Shown: in pieces, positions 1 through 11,352 of the stretch
Position numbering within the stretch: the first letter of the stretch is position 1
How the letters are laid out: each line of letters begins with the position of its first letter
From: Paguma larvata
Taxonomy: Eukaryota > Chordata > Mammalia > Carnivora > Viverridae
Length of the DNA stretch: 64,000 bases
Direction: 5' to 3'
Assembly (NCBI GenBank): GCA_030068075.1
Contig: CM057834.1
Coordinates: 95,559,119 to 95,623,118 of the forward strand
Translations under genes and position numbers: made by a program
Notes under the pieces: model-generated
The model's input: only the letters and a program-made list of their open reading frames with translations
The model's database searches: none
What the model was told of the DNA's origin: nothing

Positions 1-515
1 TTTTCTTTTCTTTTCTTTCTTTCTTTTTTTTTTTTTAACATAGTTGACAGACAATGTTATGTTAGCTTCAGGTATACAACATAGTGACTTGACAAGTCTG
101 TATCTTACACTGTGCTCACTACAAGTGTAGCTACCATCGGTCACCATACAACGCTATTTCAATATCATTAACTATATTTCCTATGTTATCCCTTTCATCC
201 TTATGACTCATTTCATAACAAAGCATGTATCTCCCACTCCCCTTCCTAACGAAGCCTGTATCTCCCATTCCCCTTTACCCATTTTTCCTACCCCTCCACA
301 CCCCTCCCCTCTGGCAACCACCAGTTTGTCTTCTGTATTTATGGGTTTGTTTCTGCTTTTCTGTTTATTTGTCTGTTCATTTGTCTTTAAGATTCCATAT
401 ATAAGTGAAATCATATGATTTTTGTCTTTCTCTGTCTGACTTATTTCACTTAACATAATGCCCTCCAGGTCCATCCATGTTGTCACAAATGGCAAGACCT
501 CATATTTTTATTTGT
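1..515 (-). mobile_element. L1 3' end (antisense), carnivore type, copy A
   Basis: A T-rich head (1-36) is the reversed poly-A tail. It is followed by the reversed L1 3' end: AGTTGACA..., TTCAGGTATACAACATAGTGA, the CTCCCACTCCCCTTC pyrimidine stretch, ATTCCATATATAAGTGAAAT and the TCCATCCATGTTGTCACAAATGGCAAGA region. It stops near 515, where a second L1 3' end begins. Open frames here are incidental. Confidence 0.8.
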
Positions 516-1345
516 TTGTTTCAAGGTTGTATTTAAATTTCAAGTAGGTAACATACAGTGTATTATTAGTTTTGGGTGTAGAATTTACTGATTTGACAAC
601 TCTGTATATTATTCGGTGCTCATCATAAGTTCACTCCTTAATCCCCATCACTTATTTAACCCATCCCCCCGTCTACCTCCCCTCCAGCACTCCTCAGTTT
701 GTTCCCTATAGGTAAGAGTCTGTTTCTTGGTTTGCTTCTCTCTTTTGTTTTCCCCAGTGTTCATTTGTTTTATTTCTTAAATTCCACATATGAGTGAAAT
801 CATATGATATTTGTCTTTCTCTGACTGACTGACTTCACTTAGCATAATACTCTCTAGATGTATCCATATATGGCAAATGGCAAGATTTCATTCGTTTTCT
901 GGCTGGGTGATATTCCATTATATATAAAAGTATACATATATATGTATATATTCTTATATGTATATACCACATCTTCTTTATTCATTCATTTGTCGATAGA
1001 CACTTAGGTTGCTTCCATATCTATTGTAAATAATACTTCCATAAATATAGGGGTGCATATATCTTTTTTGAATTAATGTTTTGTTTTCTTTGGCTAAATA
1101 CCCAGTAGTGGAATTACTAGATCATATGATATTTCCATTTTTTTGTTTTTTGAGGATCCTCCATACTGATTTCCATAATGGCTGCACCAATTTACACTCC
1201 CTACCAACAGTGCGTGAGAGTTCCTTTTCTCTACACTCTTGCCAACACTCGTTATTATATTGTCTTTCCGATTTTAGCCATTCTGAGCACTTCTTAATTT
1301 CTGGTGCAGTAAAGTGTTACAGTATCCCATTGTGTTTTCCCTGAC
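516..1345 (-). mobile_element. L1 3' end (antisense), second family, copy B
   Basis: A second, different L1 3' end starts with ATTTAAATTTCAAGTAGGTA and ATTATTAGTTTTGGGTGTAGA. It repeats the landmarks of copy A (ATGAGTGAAATCATATGATA, GGCAAATGGCAAGATTTCAT) and runs further inward through the reversed segments AATACCCAGTAGTGGAATTA and GGCTGCACCAATTTACACTC. The 5' limit near 1345 is approximate. Confidence 0.8.
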
Positions 1346-2829
1346 CCAGCTCTGGAACCAGCCATTTCTCTAAGAAGTCGTGGTCTTATTCAGTAGAGCA
1401 ACTAAGATCTGAACGACTGGGGTACTCACTGCTTCTGAGGGTAACCCTTCTTCAGTGGATGGTAGGAACCATCTGTATACTGAGCACATACACAAGTTCA
1501 GTTAGATTTATTTCTGTAACTAGCCATATAAGACTGAAAACCATAGGACACCCTGAGAGATTAAATTCCAACCCAAACCCACAAGATCCATTCAAGATTT
1601 TACACTTTTCATCTGTACCCTCCTTTCCTGACAGTGAGAACCTGGCGCCCACTTTCCTTAATATATTCATTTGCTCAGTCAACCTGTTTTGTGGTCAATC
1701 TCCCAGCCATGCTGGGTGGATATGCTGCTTGGCTGTCTCCCGGCACAGGCACCAGCCACCCCCAAACTCACTCTTCGCCCTCTCTAGCACTCGGCTGGTT
1801 TGGACTCCAGCCCCCGCCTGGGTGAATTATTCAGGAAGGGTGGGTAAACAAGAGATGAGTAGACATTTTGCACGGTCATCCTAGCTTATCTTAGAAGGAA
1901 GATCTAAGTGGCTTTTTTTTTTAGCACCCTTACCACATTCCTCTAGCATCTCTCTGACTTTCCAAACCTCCCACCTTTCAAATAAGTATAAATAGACAAG
2001 TCTCATCTATGTGTGGCTTTAGACATGTCCAGTTTCATCCCTGTTGCCTATCATTTGCTTTTTCCGTCTCATCAGGTTAACATTATAACTTACAACAGTT
2101 TAGATTGACATTTTAATGTCAAAACAAACATCAGCATGTGTTTTCACTGATGTATTTCAGAATTAAATTTAAAACCTTAAAAAAATAAAGAAAGAAAAAT
2201 AAAGAAATAAAATTTTAAAACCTTCCAAATATATGTTTGTCAGCAAGAATAATGAACTACTATGAGTGGACTTCAAATCGTGTATGAAGTTTTACATATG
2301 AAGGCTTGAAACAGAAATCTCAAATGTGCCAATTGGGTTACATAATGGTAATGACCCTGAAAAGAGGGCAAGTTTCCCATTTCACTGGCAGTGAGATACA
2401 GTTGGAGCTGCAGGATAACAATTAGTGTGGGTGTCACCCTGCCAGACCGTGGAGCTCAGTAACGACCCATGTGCAAACACCGCGTTTTTTTAATTCCGAA
2501 TTCATAGATATTTAAAGTTCTAAGCCAAAACAAACAAAAGTTAATCTCTTCATTCTATATAATCTTTCTGTTAACTTGGCAGATTTCAATTAAGTTTAAC
2601 TCTCTATCCATTATATATCTATTCATTTCTGACCTGCAAAATCCCAGCTGCAAATTTATATCTCCAAACAGCCCTGGTGTTAATCTACTCAGTAGGTTAA
2701 TTCCTGAGCTTTAGAGTGGCCACCAAAAGTATCACAGGTACTAATACGCTAGTGTTTTTACCGAAATTATGTTTGTACGAAAAGGCAACAAATACAGAAA
2801 ATAAACAATACATTCTTGACTGTTGCATA
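1346..2829. other. Intronic sequence without recognised features
   Basis: No exon, RNA gene or recognisable repeat was seen. A short A-rich patch (AAAAATAAAGAAAGAAAAAT type) lies at 2177-2215. Small open frames at 1459-1884 and on the opposite strand have no recognisable protein similarity. Confidence 0.5.
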
Positions 2830-3345
2830 AAACTACCTCAAAATGTAGCAGCTCAACACAGTAAGTGCTTATTCTCTCTTCTTTGTTTGTGGGCCAATAA
2901 TTCGGTAGCAACTTGGCTGGGAAGTTCTAGCTTCAAGTTCTATGTTTCCTGCAGCCTTAGTTGTCTGAAGGCTTGACTAGGATCACAAGCTCTACTTCAA
3001 GATGGCTTCCTCATGTGGCCAGATAGTTGCTGTTGGCTATTAGGTCTTATTTCCTCTCCACATGAGGGCCTCTTCACCCAACTGTTGAGGTTCCTTAGGG
3101 CGTAGGGTCTGGCTTCCCCAGAGCAAGTGATCCAAGAGACGGAGGTAAAGACTCTTAGTGTGTTTTATTACTAAGTTTTGAAAGTTATATACACAACCTC
3201 ACTTCTGCAATGTTCTGTTTGTGACACAAGTCAGCACGGATTCAGTGTGGGAGGGAACAACATAGGGTATGAATAGCTGGAGGTGATTTATGGCTAACTT
3301 GGAGGTCGATTACCATGGTTTCCCTCTGGGACACAAAGATCCACA
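2830..3345. repeat. Old interspersed repeat, family not resolved
   Basis: The sequence follows a pattern I know from many mammalian introns: AAACTACCTCAAAATGTAGC, then AGTGATCCAAGAGACGGAGG, a TTTTATTACTAAGTTTTGAA segment, TTCAGTGTGGGAGGGAACAA and a final ATTACCATGG. It is heavily diverged. I cannot name the family with confidence. Confidence 0.4.
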
Positions 3346-4241
3346 TCACTTCCACATGAAAAAAGCACATTTACTTCCTCCGGAGGTCCTTTAACGTTCC
3401 ATTCTGCTCAGAGGATCTGCTTCGAATCCAGTAACTTGTCATCCGAGTCAAGTTCATACCAAAATGAAGCGCTTAGTGAAGTCTAAGAACAAAGGAAGTT
3501 ATTCAAATACAGCTTCTCCTTTGAAGACCTGTGAACAAGTTTCGTGCTATCCACATACCTAACGTACGACGGACGGTCAGATAGGCATAGAGTAACTGCT
3601 TTAGACTCTGACTCAAAAGGGGGAAATAAGATGTACACAGAAGTAAGTGGTCCATAGTGGTCGTAAAGTTCAATCAGGGACGTGTTGGTAATTCCTGGAT
3701 TAGGACTCGGTCCTAGTATTTCCAGGAAGTGATTTCTCATGGATCTTGGCTCTGCCGTCTGGTTCACAGTTCTACCACTCTGACCCATGCTTCCTTTTTA
3801 TGCAAAAGGCAGCCTGTGTTTCTAGCTGCATAGTTTAAGGGTCTAAAGACATAGTCTCATTCAGTACTATCTCTTTGCCTTTCAGTACAAGCCGGCAGTA
3901 ATACCATAAGCACAGCTCTCCTATAAATCAGTCCTGTGAATGTTATTCTCCAGAATGCCACATCCACTATCTGACAGAAATAATCTTTTTTTTAGTTTGT
4001 TTTTTGTTTTACATTAGACTTCTGCTGACATGTTAAGGGAAAAATGCCCTTAACATTATTAAAACCCTTATTCCTTAACTCATAGGATCTGTAAGACGTA
4101 CCAGTAGCTGCCCAGAGCCTCTATAGTCTGACTGAATGGCCCTTTGAGGCACTACCTAATACATTTTGCAGGTCTGACCATGAATTTCAAAGTCACACGT
4201 TGTTATCATCTTTATCTTATTTTTTACTAGTAGTTGATTTT
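3346..4241. other. Intronic sequence without recognised features
   Basis: Nothing supportable. A 101-codon open frame on the minus strand (3483-3788) has no recognisable domain and no splice context. Confidence 0.5.
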
Positions 4242-4443
4242 TTTTCTTTAAAGTTTTCTTTTTTATTTATTTTGAGACAAAGAGAGAACAAGAGCGGGAG
4301 AGTGGCAGAGAGAGAATCCCAACGAGGCTCTGCATTGTCAGCACAGAGCCCAACTCAGGGCTCGAACTCACAAATCGCGATATCATGACCTGAGCTGAAG
4401 TCAGGAGCTGGAGGCTTACTGGAATGAGCCACCAGGTGCCCCC
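4242..4443 (-). mobile_element. SINEC (tRNA-derived carnivore SINE), antisense
   Basis: The element reads in reverse: T-rich tail, TTTATTTATTTTGAGACAAA, purine-rich GAGAGAACAAG stretch, CTGCATTGTCAGCACAGAGC, the box region ATCATGACCTGAGCTGAAGT, and the reversed head GAGCCACCAGGTGCCCCC. It is more diverged than the copies at 41 and 51 kb. Flanking duplication is weak (a TAGTTTG-like motif). Confidence 0.9.
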
Positions 4444-4619
4444 GGTAGTTTGCCTGGAAGAGACTTTTTAATGTCTGCATTGTTCACCATCTGGAGAGAC
4501 TAGAATCGCAAAAACACTTTATGTTGAAATCCATTAAGTCTTGCTTTCTTCACAGTTAATGCTTTGTTGTTGTTGTTTTTTCTCTTCTTCTTCCCCTTTT
4601 ATTGTAAGTAGAAGATGTT

Positions 4620-4910
4620 CAGTTTTCTCTGCCTGAAATGCCCTTAGCTAGGTCACACGACTCACTAAGTATAAATTCTCCTTTCCATATTATCGTGACT
4701 TTACTAGACTTTCCACTGAAACAGCCCGGATCCATGTTTCTGCCCTCCCCAGTCGTGTTTATTCCTCACTTTCTTTGACACCATTACCGACAACCTCCCC
4801 AAGAGCTACGAGGCCCTTTCTCAAGGCCTGTCCAACTTAATTGTACCCCCCAAATCCCTCAGTTACCCACATCTTTAGGTTTTTGTTACCATTTCCTCCT
4901 GGCACCAGGT
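4620..4910 (+). mobile_element. Possible L2 3' region relic
   Basis: TCTGCCTGAAATGCCCTTAG and the later pyrimidine-rich text resemble the L2 3' region, which characteristically has CTGCCTGGAATGCCCTTCCC. The match is weak and not continuous. Confidence 0.3.
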
Positions 4911-4914
4911 CTAT

Positions 4915-5060
4915 TTTTCGGGATTTATTATTGCATAAACAAATCACCCCCAAATTTAATAGCTTAAAACCATGATTTATTATTTCTCATGGGCCTCTCC
5001 ACAAGACTTCTCACAGTATGATCGGTTAGTCAGAGACTAAGCCGGATGTTAGCGTCAGAA
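4915..5060. repeat. Old interspersed repeat fragment
   Basis: ATAAACAAATCACCCCCAAA, TTTAATAGCTTAAAACCATG and TTTATTATTTCTCATGGGCC match a widely dispersed mammalian repeat motif. The family is not resolved. It may be the same class as 2830-3345. Confidence 0.35.
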
Positions 5061-7079
5061 GTCACACGTGGCCACCACTTCATAGGAGACCGTGTAAGGC
5101 TATGGACACCAGAGGCAAGAATTAATGGGCTTCCTTTTGGAAATGTTAAAGATAATGCAAGGAAAGGGGGAAAAAAACCTAAATTTTTAATGGATGTAAT
5201 TTGTCCTATAATAGCTTCTCATAGAATGTATCCCATGTAAAAAAGTGAGAGGCCTTTACAATTTCAAACTCCAGAATTTATCAGGGCCAAACAGAACATT
5301 GTTATGAGTGACTGATGAAGTCTTGTTTTATGAACTTAATTATGGTGCAATTCACAGTGATCTGTGTGTAACGCAGCTGCCTTGCTTCCGAGAAGGTCTT
5401 GTTCTCGCAAATAGATCTACTCATTTTGAAATATTTCAAAGCGAGTGTGGATATTTAGAGACTCCCGAGTACTCAAAAAACAGCCCCAAATGATCGTCTT
5501 GTTAAGAGCAGTCAATAAAGTTACAGCTGGATGTTTTCTCTCTGCTAAGTTTAGACATTATACTCCATTCAATTTTATCTTGATTAAACAGATTGAAAAT
5601 CATATGTATGCATACAACTAGCCTAAATGGACCACTTGCCTAAGATCAGCAGTTTTCTGAGGAGACTAACTTAATGCAAAAGAAAAAAAAATGTGACTTG
5701 GGGAAAAAATATATATGCCATGTGTTCAACTTTGCAGTCGGGACTTATATGTTTTTTGCTTTTTTAAGTCAAGAAATTTATTTAAGTAGAATCCTGTTTC
5801 TACTGAGTACTGTGTGGATGGAAAATGATGTACAGCTGTGCAATTAGCTCTTAAAGGGAAATCAAATGATAATTATTAGTCTTTAAAGAACATGACTCAT
5901 TAATAATGGAAGAAAGAAGGTTTCCGTGGTGCAAAACTACTATTACATTTAAAAACAAATCACTTCATGGTCAATTTTTTGGAAAATTGTCTATTGGAGA
6001 CTCACTTTTATCCACTTAGTGACACATCTGGGTTGCAACCCATTCGGTATAAATTGTTTTATTTCTTTAGATATAATATTAGATTGAAATGAAAGTGATA
6101 GAAACTTCAGAATTTCAAACAGACAAATTAGTACAGTTTGGATTTGCTCTGGTAGGTATGTTTGGTGTGAGGAACAATATGTAGATGGTTTTTGAGATTT
6201 TCTGGAGATGCTTAATGGGAGAGAGAAATGTTGTTTCCTGTGGCCTACAAATTCAAAACATGTCATAAGAATTATGCATTTTTCTATCGAAAAGGCATTT
6301 AGGTAATTGATTGGTGTTGTTTTTTTAAACTTATTTTGTAATAACATTTTTAATATCTGATTTTAAACTTGGTATATGTATGTTCTATTGCTTAATATAA
6401 ACAATAGTTTTACTGTCTCATTGTTGTTTTGCTGTTGATTCTCTTTATAGTTTCATTTCTTATCATTTATGGTCCCGATACTCTATTAGGTATATAAGAT
6501 GGATATTCAGAACAAGGTGGCTGAATCTTAGCCTACTTTTATTTCCTTATAAAGTTTCCTTGGATTATAAATTGAGAAATCATTTGTAATGCAAATATCT
6601 CTTTGAATTGAGTTAGGCATTAATCCCTAAGAGAAATCCGCCATAATCAATAACAGGTTAAAACTTCTTGACATCCGAATCACAGGGCTGTAGGGAATTA
6701 AGAGAAAAAGAAGTAAATATTAAAGGCATGAAAGGAAGGCTGTGGGATAGTTGTGAAAGGTCTAAAGTTTTCAGGTTGTAATCTCTGAAGAGAGAGTCAG
6801 GTGAGGAAGTATGGCAGTGAGCCTTCAAGAGCGGAGGGACAGAGAGATGTGACAGAGAGAGAAAGGAGATGTCACGGAGACACTATGAGGGATGGGAGCC
6901 CCTGCGACAAACGTTCACCTAGGTTCAGCCCTTCCTTCTTGCCCTGAAATAATATCACTTCCTCCAAAGAGCCCTTCTTCTGCATTGACTATGACATCGG
7001 CAGGGGTCAACGAGACAGGATGGCCGTGGCAGGGAAAGCACCCGGAGGAAATTTCGTGAAGCGTGCAGTACACAGAATG
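5061..7079. other. Intron upstream of the exon, mostly unique
   Basis: AT-rich sequence with no recognised repeat or second exon. The last kilobase has a purine-rich patch around 6780-6890 (GAGAGAGTCAGGTGAGG, GACAGAGAGA). I cannot assign a function. Confidence 0.5.
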
Positions 7080-7081
7080 TA

Positions 7082-7107
7082 ACTTTCTCACTCCCTCCCT
7101 CTCGCAG
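7082..7107 (+). other. 3' splice site and polypyrimidine tract of the CNTNAP2 exon
   Basis: A pyrimidine-rich tract (TTTCTCACTCCCTCCCTCTC) runs directly into GCAG and then the exon. A TAAC at 7080-7083 offers a candidate branch-point adenosine about 25 bases before the AG, a usual distance. The branch point is inferred, but the AG is fixed by the reading frame. Confidence 0.85.
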
Positions 7108-7279
7108 GTTTTCTGAACCAGATGAATAACTCCAGCCACTCCGTCCTTCAGCCTTCGTTCCAAGGATGCATGCAGCTTGTCCAAGTGGATGACCAACTGG
7201 TTAACTTATACGAAGTGGCCCAGAGGAGGCCGGGGAGTTTTGCGAATGTGAGCATCGACATGTGTGCCATCATAGACAG
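7108..7279 (+). CDS. CNTNAP2: Internal coding exon of CNTNAP2 (Caspr2), probably exon 10; end of second laminin-G domain
   Basis: This 172-bp exon lies between a CTCGCAG acceptor and a CAG/GTACGG donor. It begins with the last two bases of a split codon (phase 1) and ends after two bases of an Arg codon (phase 2). The reading frame is open throughout. The peptide runs [20 protein letters not shown], then [19 protein letters not shown], then [17 protein letters not shown]. From memory this corresponds to human CNTNAP2 residues 500-557. The numbering agrees with N-glycosylation sequons at Asn506/507 and Asn546, and with the Cys520-Cys552 pair that closes laminin-G domain 2. The EGF-like module should start in the next exon. 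Relative to my memory of human, Ile524 is Val and Lys540 is Arg, both conservative. CNTNAP2 is a neurexin-family single-pass axonal membrane protein that works with contactin-2 to cluster Kv1 channels at juxtaparanodes of myelinated axons. CNTNAP4 and CNTNAP5 are the alternatives, but the [13 protein letters not shown] stretch fits CNTNAP2 best. The exon number (10) is from memory of human cDNA numbering and less certain than the gene. Confidence 0.93.
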
Positions 7280-7285
7280 GTACGG
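7277..7285 (+). other. 5' splice site of the CNTNAP2 exon
   Basis: CAG/GTACGG is a serviceable U1 donor, with +1 to +3 GTA and +5 G. It splits the Arg codon after its second base. Reading through would give GTACGGTCTTTCTG and a stop codon about 14 codons later, so the open frame beyond 7280 is intron. Confidence 0.85.
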
Positions 7286-9058
7286 TCTTTCTGTCCCGCC
7301 TCAAGCCGTCCACACTTTCTAAAGTCATGTTTTTGTTGTGAGAGGAGAGAACCGCCTGCACACGCACACACACCCTATAAGAGGTGAGGCAAGAGGAGCC
7401 ACCTGTCACGCCGATGGCATATTCGTGATTTTAGCGGTGATGTTTATATTGGGACGCGGAGATATATATATGGCAGAACGGTCTGTGATGTCACACAAAT
7501 CTCCCTCAGCGGATGTGAGCGTCATGAAGGTAGTTTTGCAAAAAACAGCTGAGTTATAAAGGGGCTCAGTTTATTTTTAGTTTTGTTTCCTCCTCCCACA
7601 AACAGAAATGTCCCCTTCTCTCCTTGTCTTGGTCATGACTCGTCCTCAGCATGTTATCCCCTCTCAGGCCCCTTCCTGAGAGAAAGAAGCTTTAAACAAT
7701 GTTGGCAGGCAGTGTGGGAATTTACTGAAGCAGAATATTTAATGTAGTTGAGTCTACTTACAAAATATACATACTGAAATATTGCAAAATCTAATCTGTA
7801 TTCATTTTTGCAAGTCTGGGGAGGAGCTTTTTTATAAAACCTTCCTTGACTTCTCACACAGTAGAAAGATCAACTCTTACATGAAATGTTATGACAGCAT
7901 TGCAAACATTAACCTTCATGTACATCAAAAAAGTACCTTTAATTCCAACATAAAAAATATTTTGAGCTGTTTTGTCCGAAAATAAACTATATCTAACGTT
8001 ATGTTGAATTTAACCTGGTAAATTTAGGTGACTTTCTAAACTATTTTCAAAGTTTTTAGAGAGGGCTATCCTATTCTGAAAAATAATTCTATTAGTTTTG
8101 TAGTTTGGAAGATGAAAGTGTTGGAAGTCTCTGTCGGTCCCCAACAAAGTATAGACCGTCAGTCTCTAATAACTTCATTTCATTTAAGAGGAGATCCTTG
8201 GGGAAGTCATTCAAAGACATAGAATGAATCGTAAAAACATATAAAGTCATCTGTAATGAAGTAAGTTTGCTTCTATAGAACCTCAATAAAATAATATCTC
8301 TGTGAATGGTAAATTACAGTTTAAACGATGCCTCTAGAATGTAATATTGTTAAGCCTTAACATCTTTATAATAAGACTCGATGACCTAGGATAGTTCTTA
8401 TTTCTATTACATATTTGCAAATACTCGTCCTAATAGCCTAAACAATTTATATTTAAACAGAACAGTGAACAATTTTAATGGAAATATATTCCTAATTTTT
8501 GAGCCATCAGCAATGTAATAGCTATTATTTCTGCCGAAACCAAGTGGTTGCAGTAATAAGAAAAACTGAAAGATGACAGTTTTAAGACCATGTGTTGTGA
8601 TGTTCGACATTTATCTATAAATTTTTATTAATTGTTTTCCGTACAGGAAGGTTTTCCTTCTCAGCAATAGGTAGACAGAATATTGAGTTATTTTACTACC
8701 TTGTCCATTTTCCATGTCAGTAGCTTTAATGTTACAATAATCTCTGTCAATAATACCCACGTTAGTTCGCTCAGCTTTTGTAAACAGGCTGGATTTTATG
8801 GTGATGTTGCCATTTCACTTCAAATAGCGTGGGTCCTGGGCACGATATTTAAATTGTTTGCTATCAGTGAAGTATGGGTGATATGCTGTGGCTTTAATGT
8901 TTTACTTCGAAGGAGAGAGGAGGTGCCAAATTGGTCCCAAAAGAATGAATGAGACTTTTGTAAATGAAGAGAACAGAAAATGGCACTTCTGATGAAGGTA
9001 AAAACACAAGAAAAGATGAAGAACAGGGAATGCAAAGTTCAGTTTTTTGTCGGATACA
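7286..9058. other. Intron downstream of the exon, mostly unique
   Basis: No repeat or exon was recognised. A short CA-type patch lies at 7359-7372 and a poly-A-like signal motif (AATAAA) at 8285, with no transcript context. Confidence 0.5.
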
Positions 9059-9268
9059 GGAATATACAGAACATATATATATACATATATATATATACAT
9101 ATCCAAAACAGATATACAGAATATATATATATATATATCCAAAACAGATATACAGAATATATATATATATATCCAAAACAGATATACAGAATATATATAT
9201 ATGTATATATATATATATATCCAAAACAGATATACAGAATATATATATATATCCAAAACAGATATACA

Positions 9269-9312
<44 letters not shown>
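9059..9312 (+). repeat. Compound minisatellite: (AT)n punctuated by a 19-bp core
   Basis: The core CCAAAACAGATATACAGAA starts at 9103, 9139, 9173, 9221 and 9253, and a partial core starts at 9313 (CCAAAACAGGTC). An earlier degenerate copy (GAATATACAGAACA) lies at 9059. The cores are separated by (AT)n runs of variable length, giving spacings of 36, 34, 48, 32 and 60 bases. The array stays open in several frames on both strands, which yields artificial Ile-Tyr repeat proteins of 99-166 codons. Confidence 0.95.
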
Positions 9313-9314
<2 letters not shown>

Positions 9315-9514
9315 AAAACAGGTCAGTCCATTGTCCATATTGCCAACTGTCCTATAGCTGACGGAATAAGGAATATGTCTTTCTTGACCTCTGGTAGGAT
9401 AAGCCAGGAGAGTAGCTATGGGGAAGTAGTCACCTCTGACACGTCACGCCATTCCAAAGCCTAGTAGGGAATCCATTTTCCGCTTGTTCTGTTTTTTTGA
9501 AGGCAGTGACTATT

Positions 9515-9700
9515 TTTTCTAAATTGAGGCGTAATTGACATGTAACCATATATTACTTTCAGATGTAGAACACAATGAATTGATATTTATATGTATCGCA
9601 AAGCAATCACAGGGGGCAACAACTTATATATGTTAATTACCAACATGCAAAAGAGCAGGTTTCTTTACCCATCTAAAATGTTTCCAGTTCAAAGTATTCA
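9515..9700 (-). mobile_element. L1 3' end fragment (antisense)
   Basis: AAATTGAGGCGTAATTGACA, then TTTCAGATGTAGAACACAAT and TTGATATTTATATGTATCGC are the reversed older L1 3' untranslated region. The fragment ends before 9720. Confidence 0.65.
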
Positions 9701-10344
9701 TCTGTGGAGGGTATTTTGGTATATATGATACAGAACCGTATTCACCTTATTCCAGCCATTGAGGAGCCCATTGATGAGTTCGCCCTTACTCAGTGTCTTT
9801 CCGCATGAGAGTACCAGTGGCCTTAGCCTGTCCTCATATAGCAGTGACCCACCAGATAGCCCTATAACCGTATCTTCCCAGCCCATCTCTGGTTTCGTAT
9901 TTTCCCCATCACTAACTAAAATTTTGCAACCGCCTGATCTCTGCCATTTTGTTACAAGTTCTAAATTTTCCCTAAGTTAGCCTATAGCAGCTCTTTCAAA
10001 TTTCAGCTTGATTGATTTGAGAGCTATTTTTGAAAAAAAAAAAAAAAAAGGGATAAACGAGAACATAGGGTAAAAAAATAGAAAAGCTACCACAGGCGCA
10101 TTTTTTTATGAAATGTTTGGAGATAATAGGAGCAGCTGCAATGATCTGATGAGTAAAACTTAGGGAAATAGTTTGAGGAAGATGTTCGTAAAGAGGTTGC
10201 TGTGTGTCATGCTGGAAAACCCTATGATTTGAACTTACTTTTCTTTCTTTGTGTGTGGATTTACATGTGGCTTGTTTTATTTACTTGTTTGTTTTCCGAG
10301 CACAGCAATGAATCAAGAAAAGAGCAAGCATGCCAAGCCACAGA
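9701..10344. other. Intronic sequence with a poly-A tract
   Basis: Unassigned intron. A run of 17 A lies at 10033-10049. Confidence 0.5.
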
Positions 10345-10548
10345 ATCATTCATTCAATAGTATTTTCTGAGTATATCCATGGTGCCAGGCGCTGTTCTAG
10401 GCACTGGTGTCAGGCACTGTTCTAGGATACACCACTGAATAAAATAGACAATGATCCTTGGACTTGGAAAGCTCATATTCTGAGGAAAAGGGAAGAAGAA
10501 CAAATGTAATAAGTAAATATTACAGTAAGTTTGAAGAAGTAAGTGCTA

Positions 10549-10584
<36 letters not shown>

Positions 10585-11352
10585 AGTGAATCAAGGACCG
10601 GCATTCCAAGAGATTGACGCGGTGGGTTGCAATTTAAATAAGTTGGTCAGAGTTAGCCTCATTGAAAAGATAATATTAGTTCAAGACCTGAAAGAGATAA
10701 TAGAATATGCCAGTTCTGTTGGCGAAGAAAATAGTGAATGCAGAGAGAAGGGTCCATGCAACAAGGCTGCCTGGCATGGCCTAGGATTAGCAAGGGCCAG
10801 GCTGGCAGGTTTGGAAGGAATAGGAGTAGAGCTGCTGGAGAGAAGGCCAGAGCCGTTTTAGAGGCCAGGTCCTGCAGACTTACAGGTTATTGTAACAATA
10901 TTTATTTTATTTCGAGGGAATTAAGGCGACATTGCAGGTTTCTGAGGAGAGCAATGGCATACTCGAGCTCACAGTTTAAAAGAATGACTCTCGCTGGGGG
11001 AGGAGGAAGGGTAGAAGCTGGGAGCTTCTTGGTAATCCAGGCGAGAGAGGCTGGTGGCCGAAGACCAAGGTGCTAGCAGAAGAGGTGGTGAGATGTGGTC
11101 AGTTCTGAAAATATTGAGAAAGTGGAGTTAATAGTGTTTCTTGATGGATTAAGTGTATGAGTTAGAGGATAAACCCAAATTATTTAGTAAAAGCAACTGA
11201 AAGGGAGGAGTTGCCATGTCCCACTGGGAAGACTAGTGGTAGAGAGATTGGTCAAGGGTTAAGAAAAACTATCAGGAACTAGTGTTGGGCATGAGTTGAA
11301 AGGTCTGTTGGAAATAAGTGGACATGTCAAAAAGGCAGCTAGATAGATGTAA
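10345..11352 (-). mobile_element. L2 LINE, 3' half (antisense)
   Basis: The plus strand shows reversed L2 landmarks in order: GTGCCAGGCGCTGTTCTAGG (10383), a GAATAAAATAGACAATGATC segment, GCATTCCAAGAGATTG, ACTCTCGCTGGGG, GTAATCCAGGCGAGAGAGGC and GGAGGAGTTGCCATGTCCCA. The pure A30 run at 10550-10579 sits inside the element. A short internal duplication (CAGGCGCTGTTCTAGG and CAGGCACTGTTCTAGG) occurs at 10387-10425. Confidence 0.8.

Noticed and set aside
6915..7196. 93-codon minus-strand frame across the exon
   Set aside because: It is antisense to the CNTNAP2 exon and its splice acceptor, and has no similarity of its own.
7338..7559. 73-codon frame just after the exon
   Set aside because: It lies beyond a good donor site and in a different frame context. 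Reading through from the exon meets a stop within about 14 codons.
8894..9464. Open frames of 99-166 codons with Ile-Tyr repeats on both strands
   Set aside because: They are produced by the AT-rich minisatellite, which lacks stops in several frames. There is no splice context or known protein.
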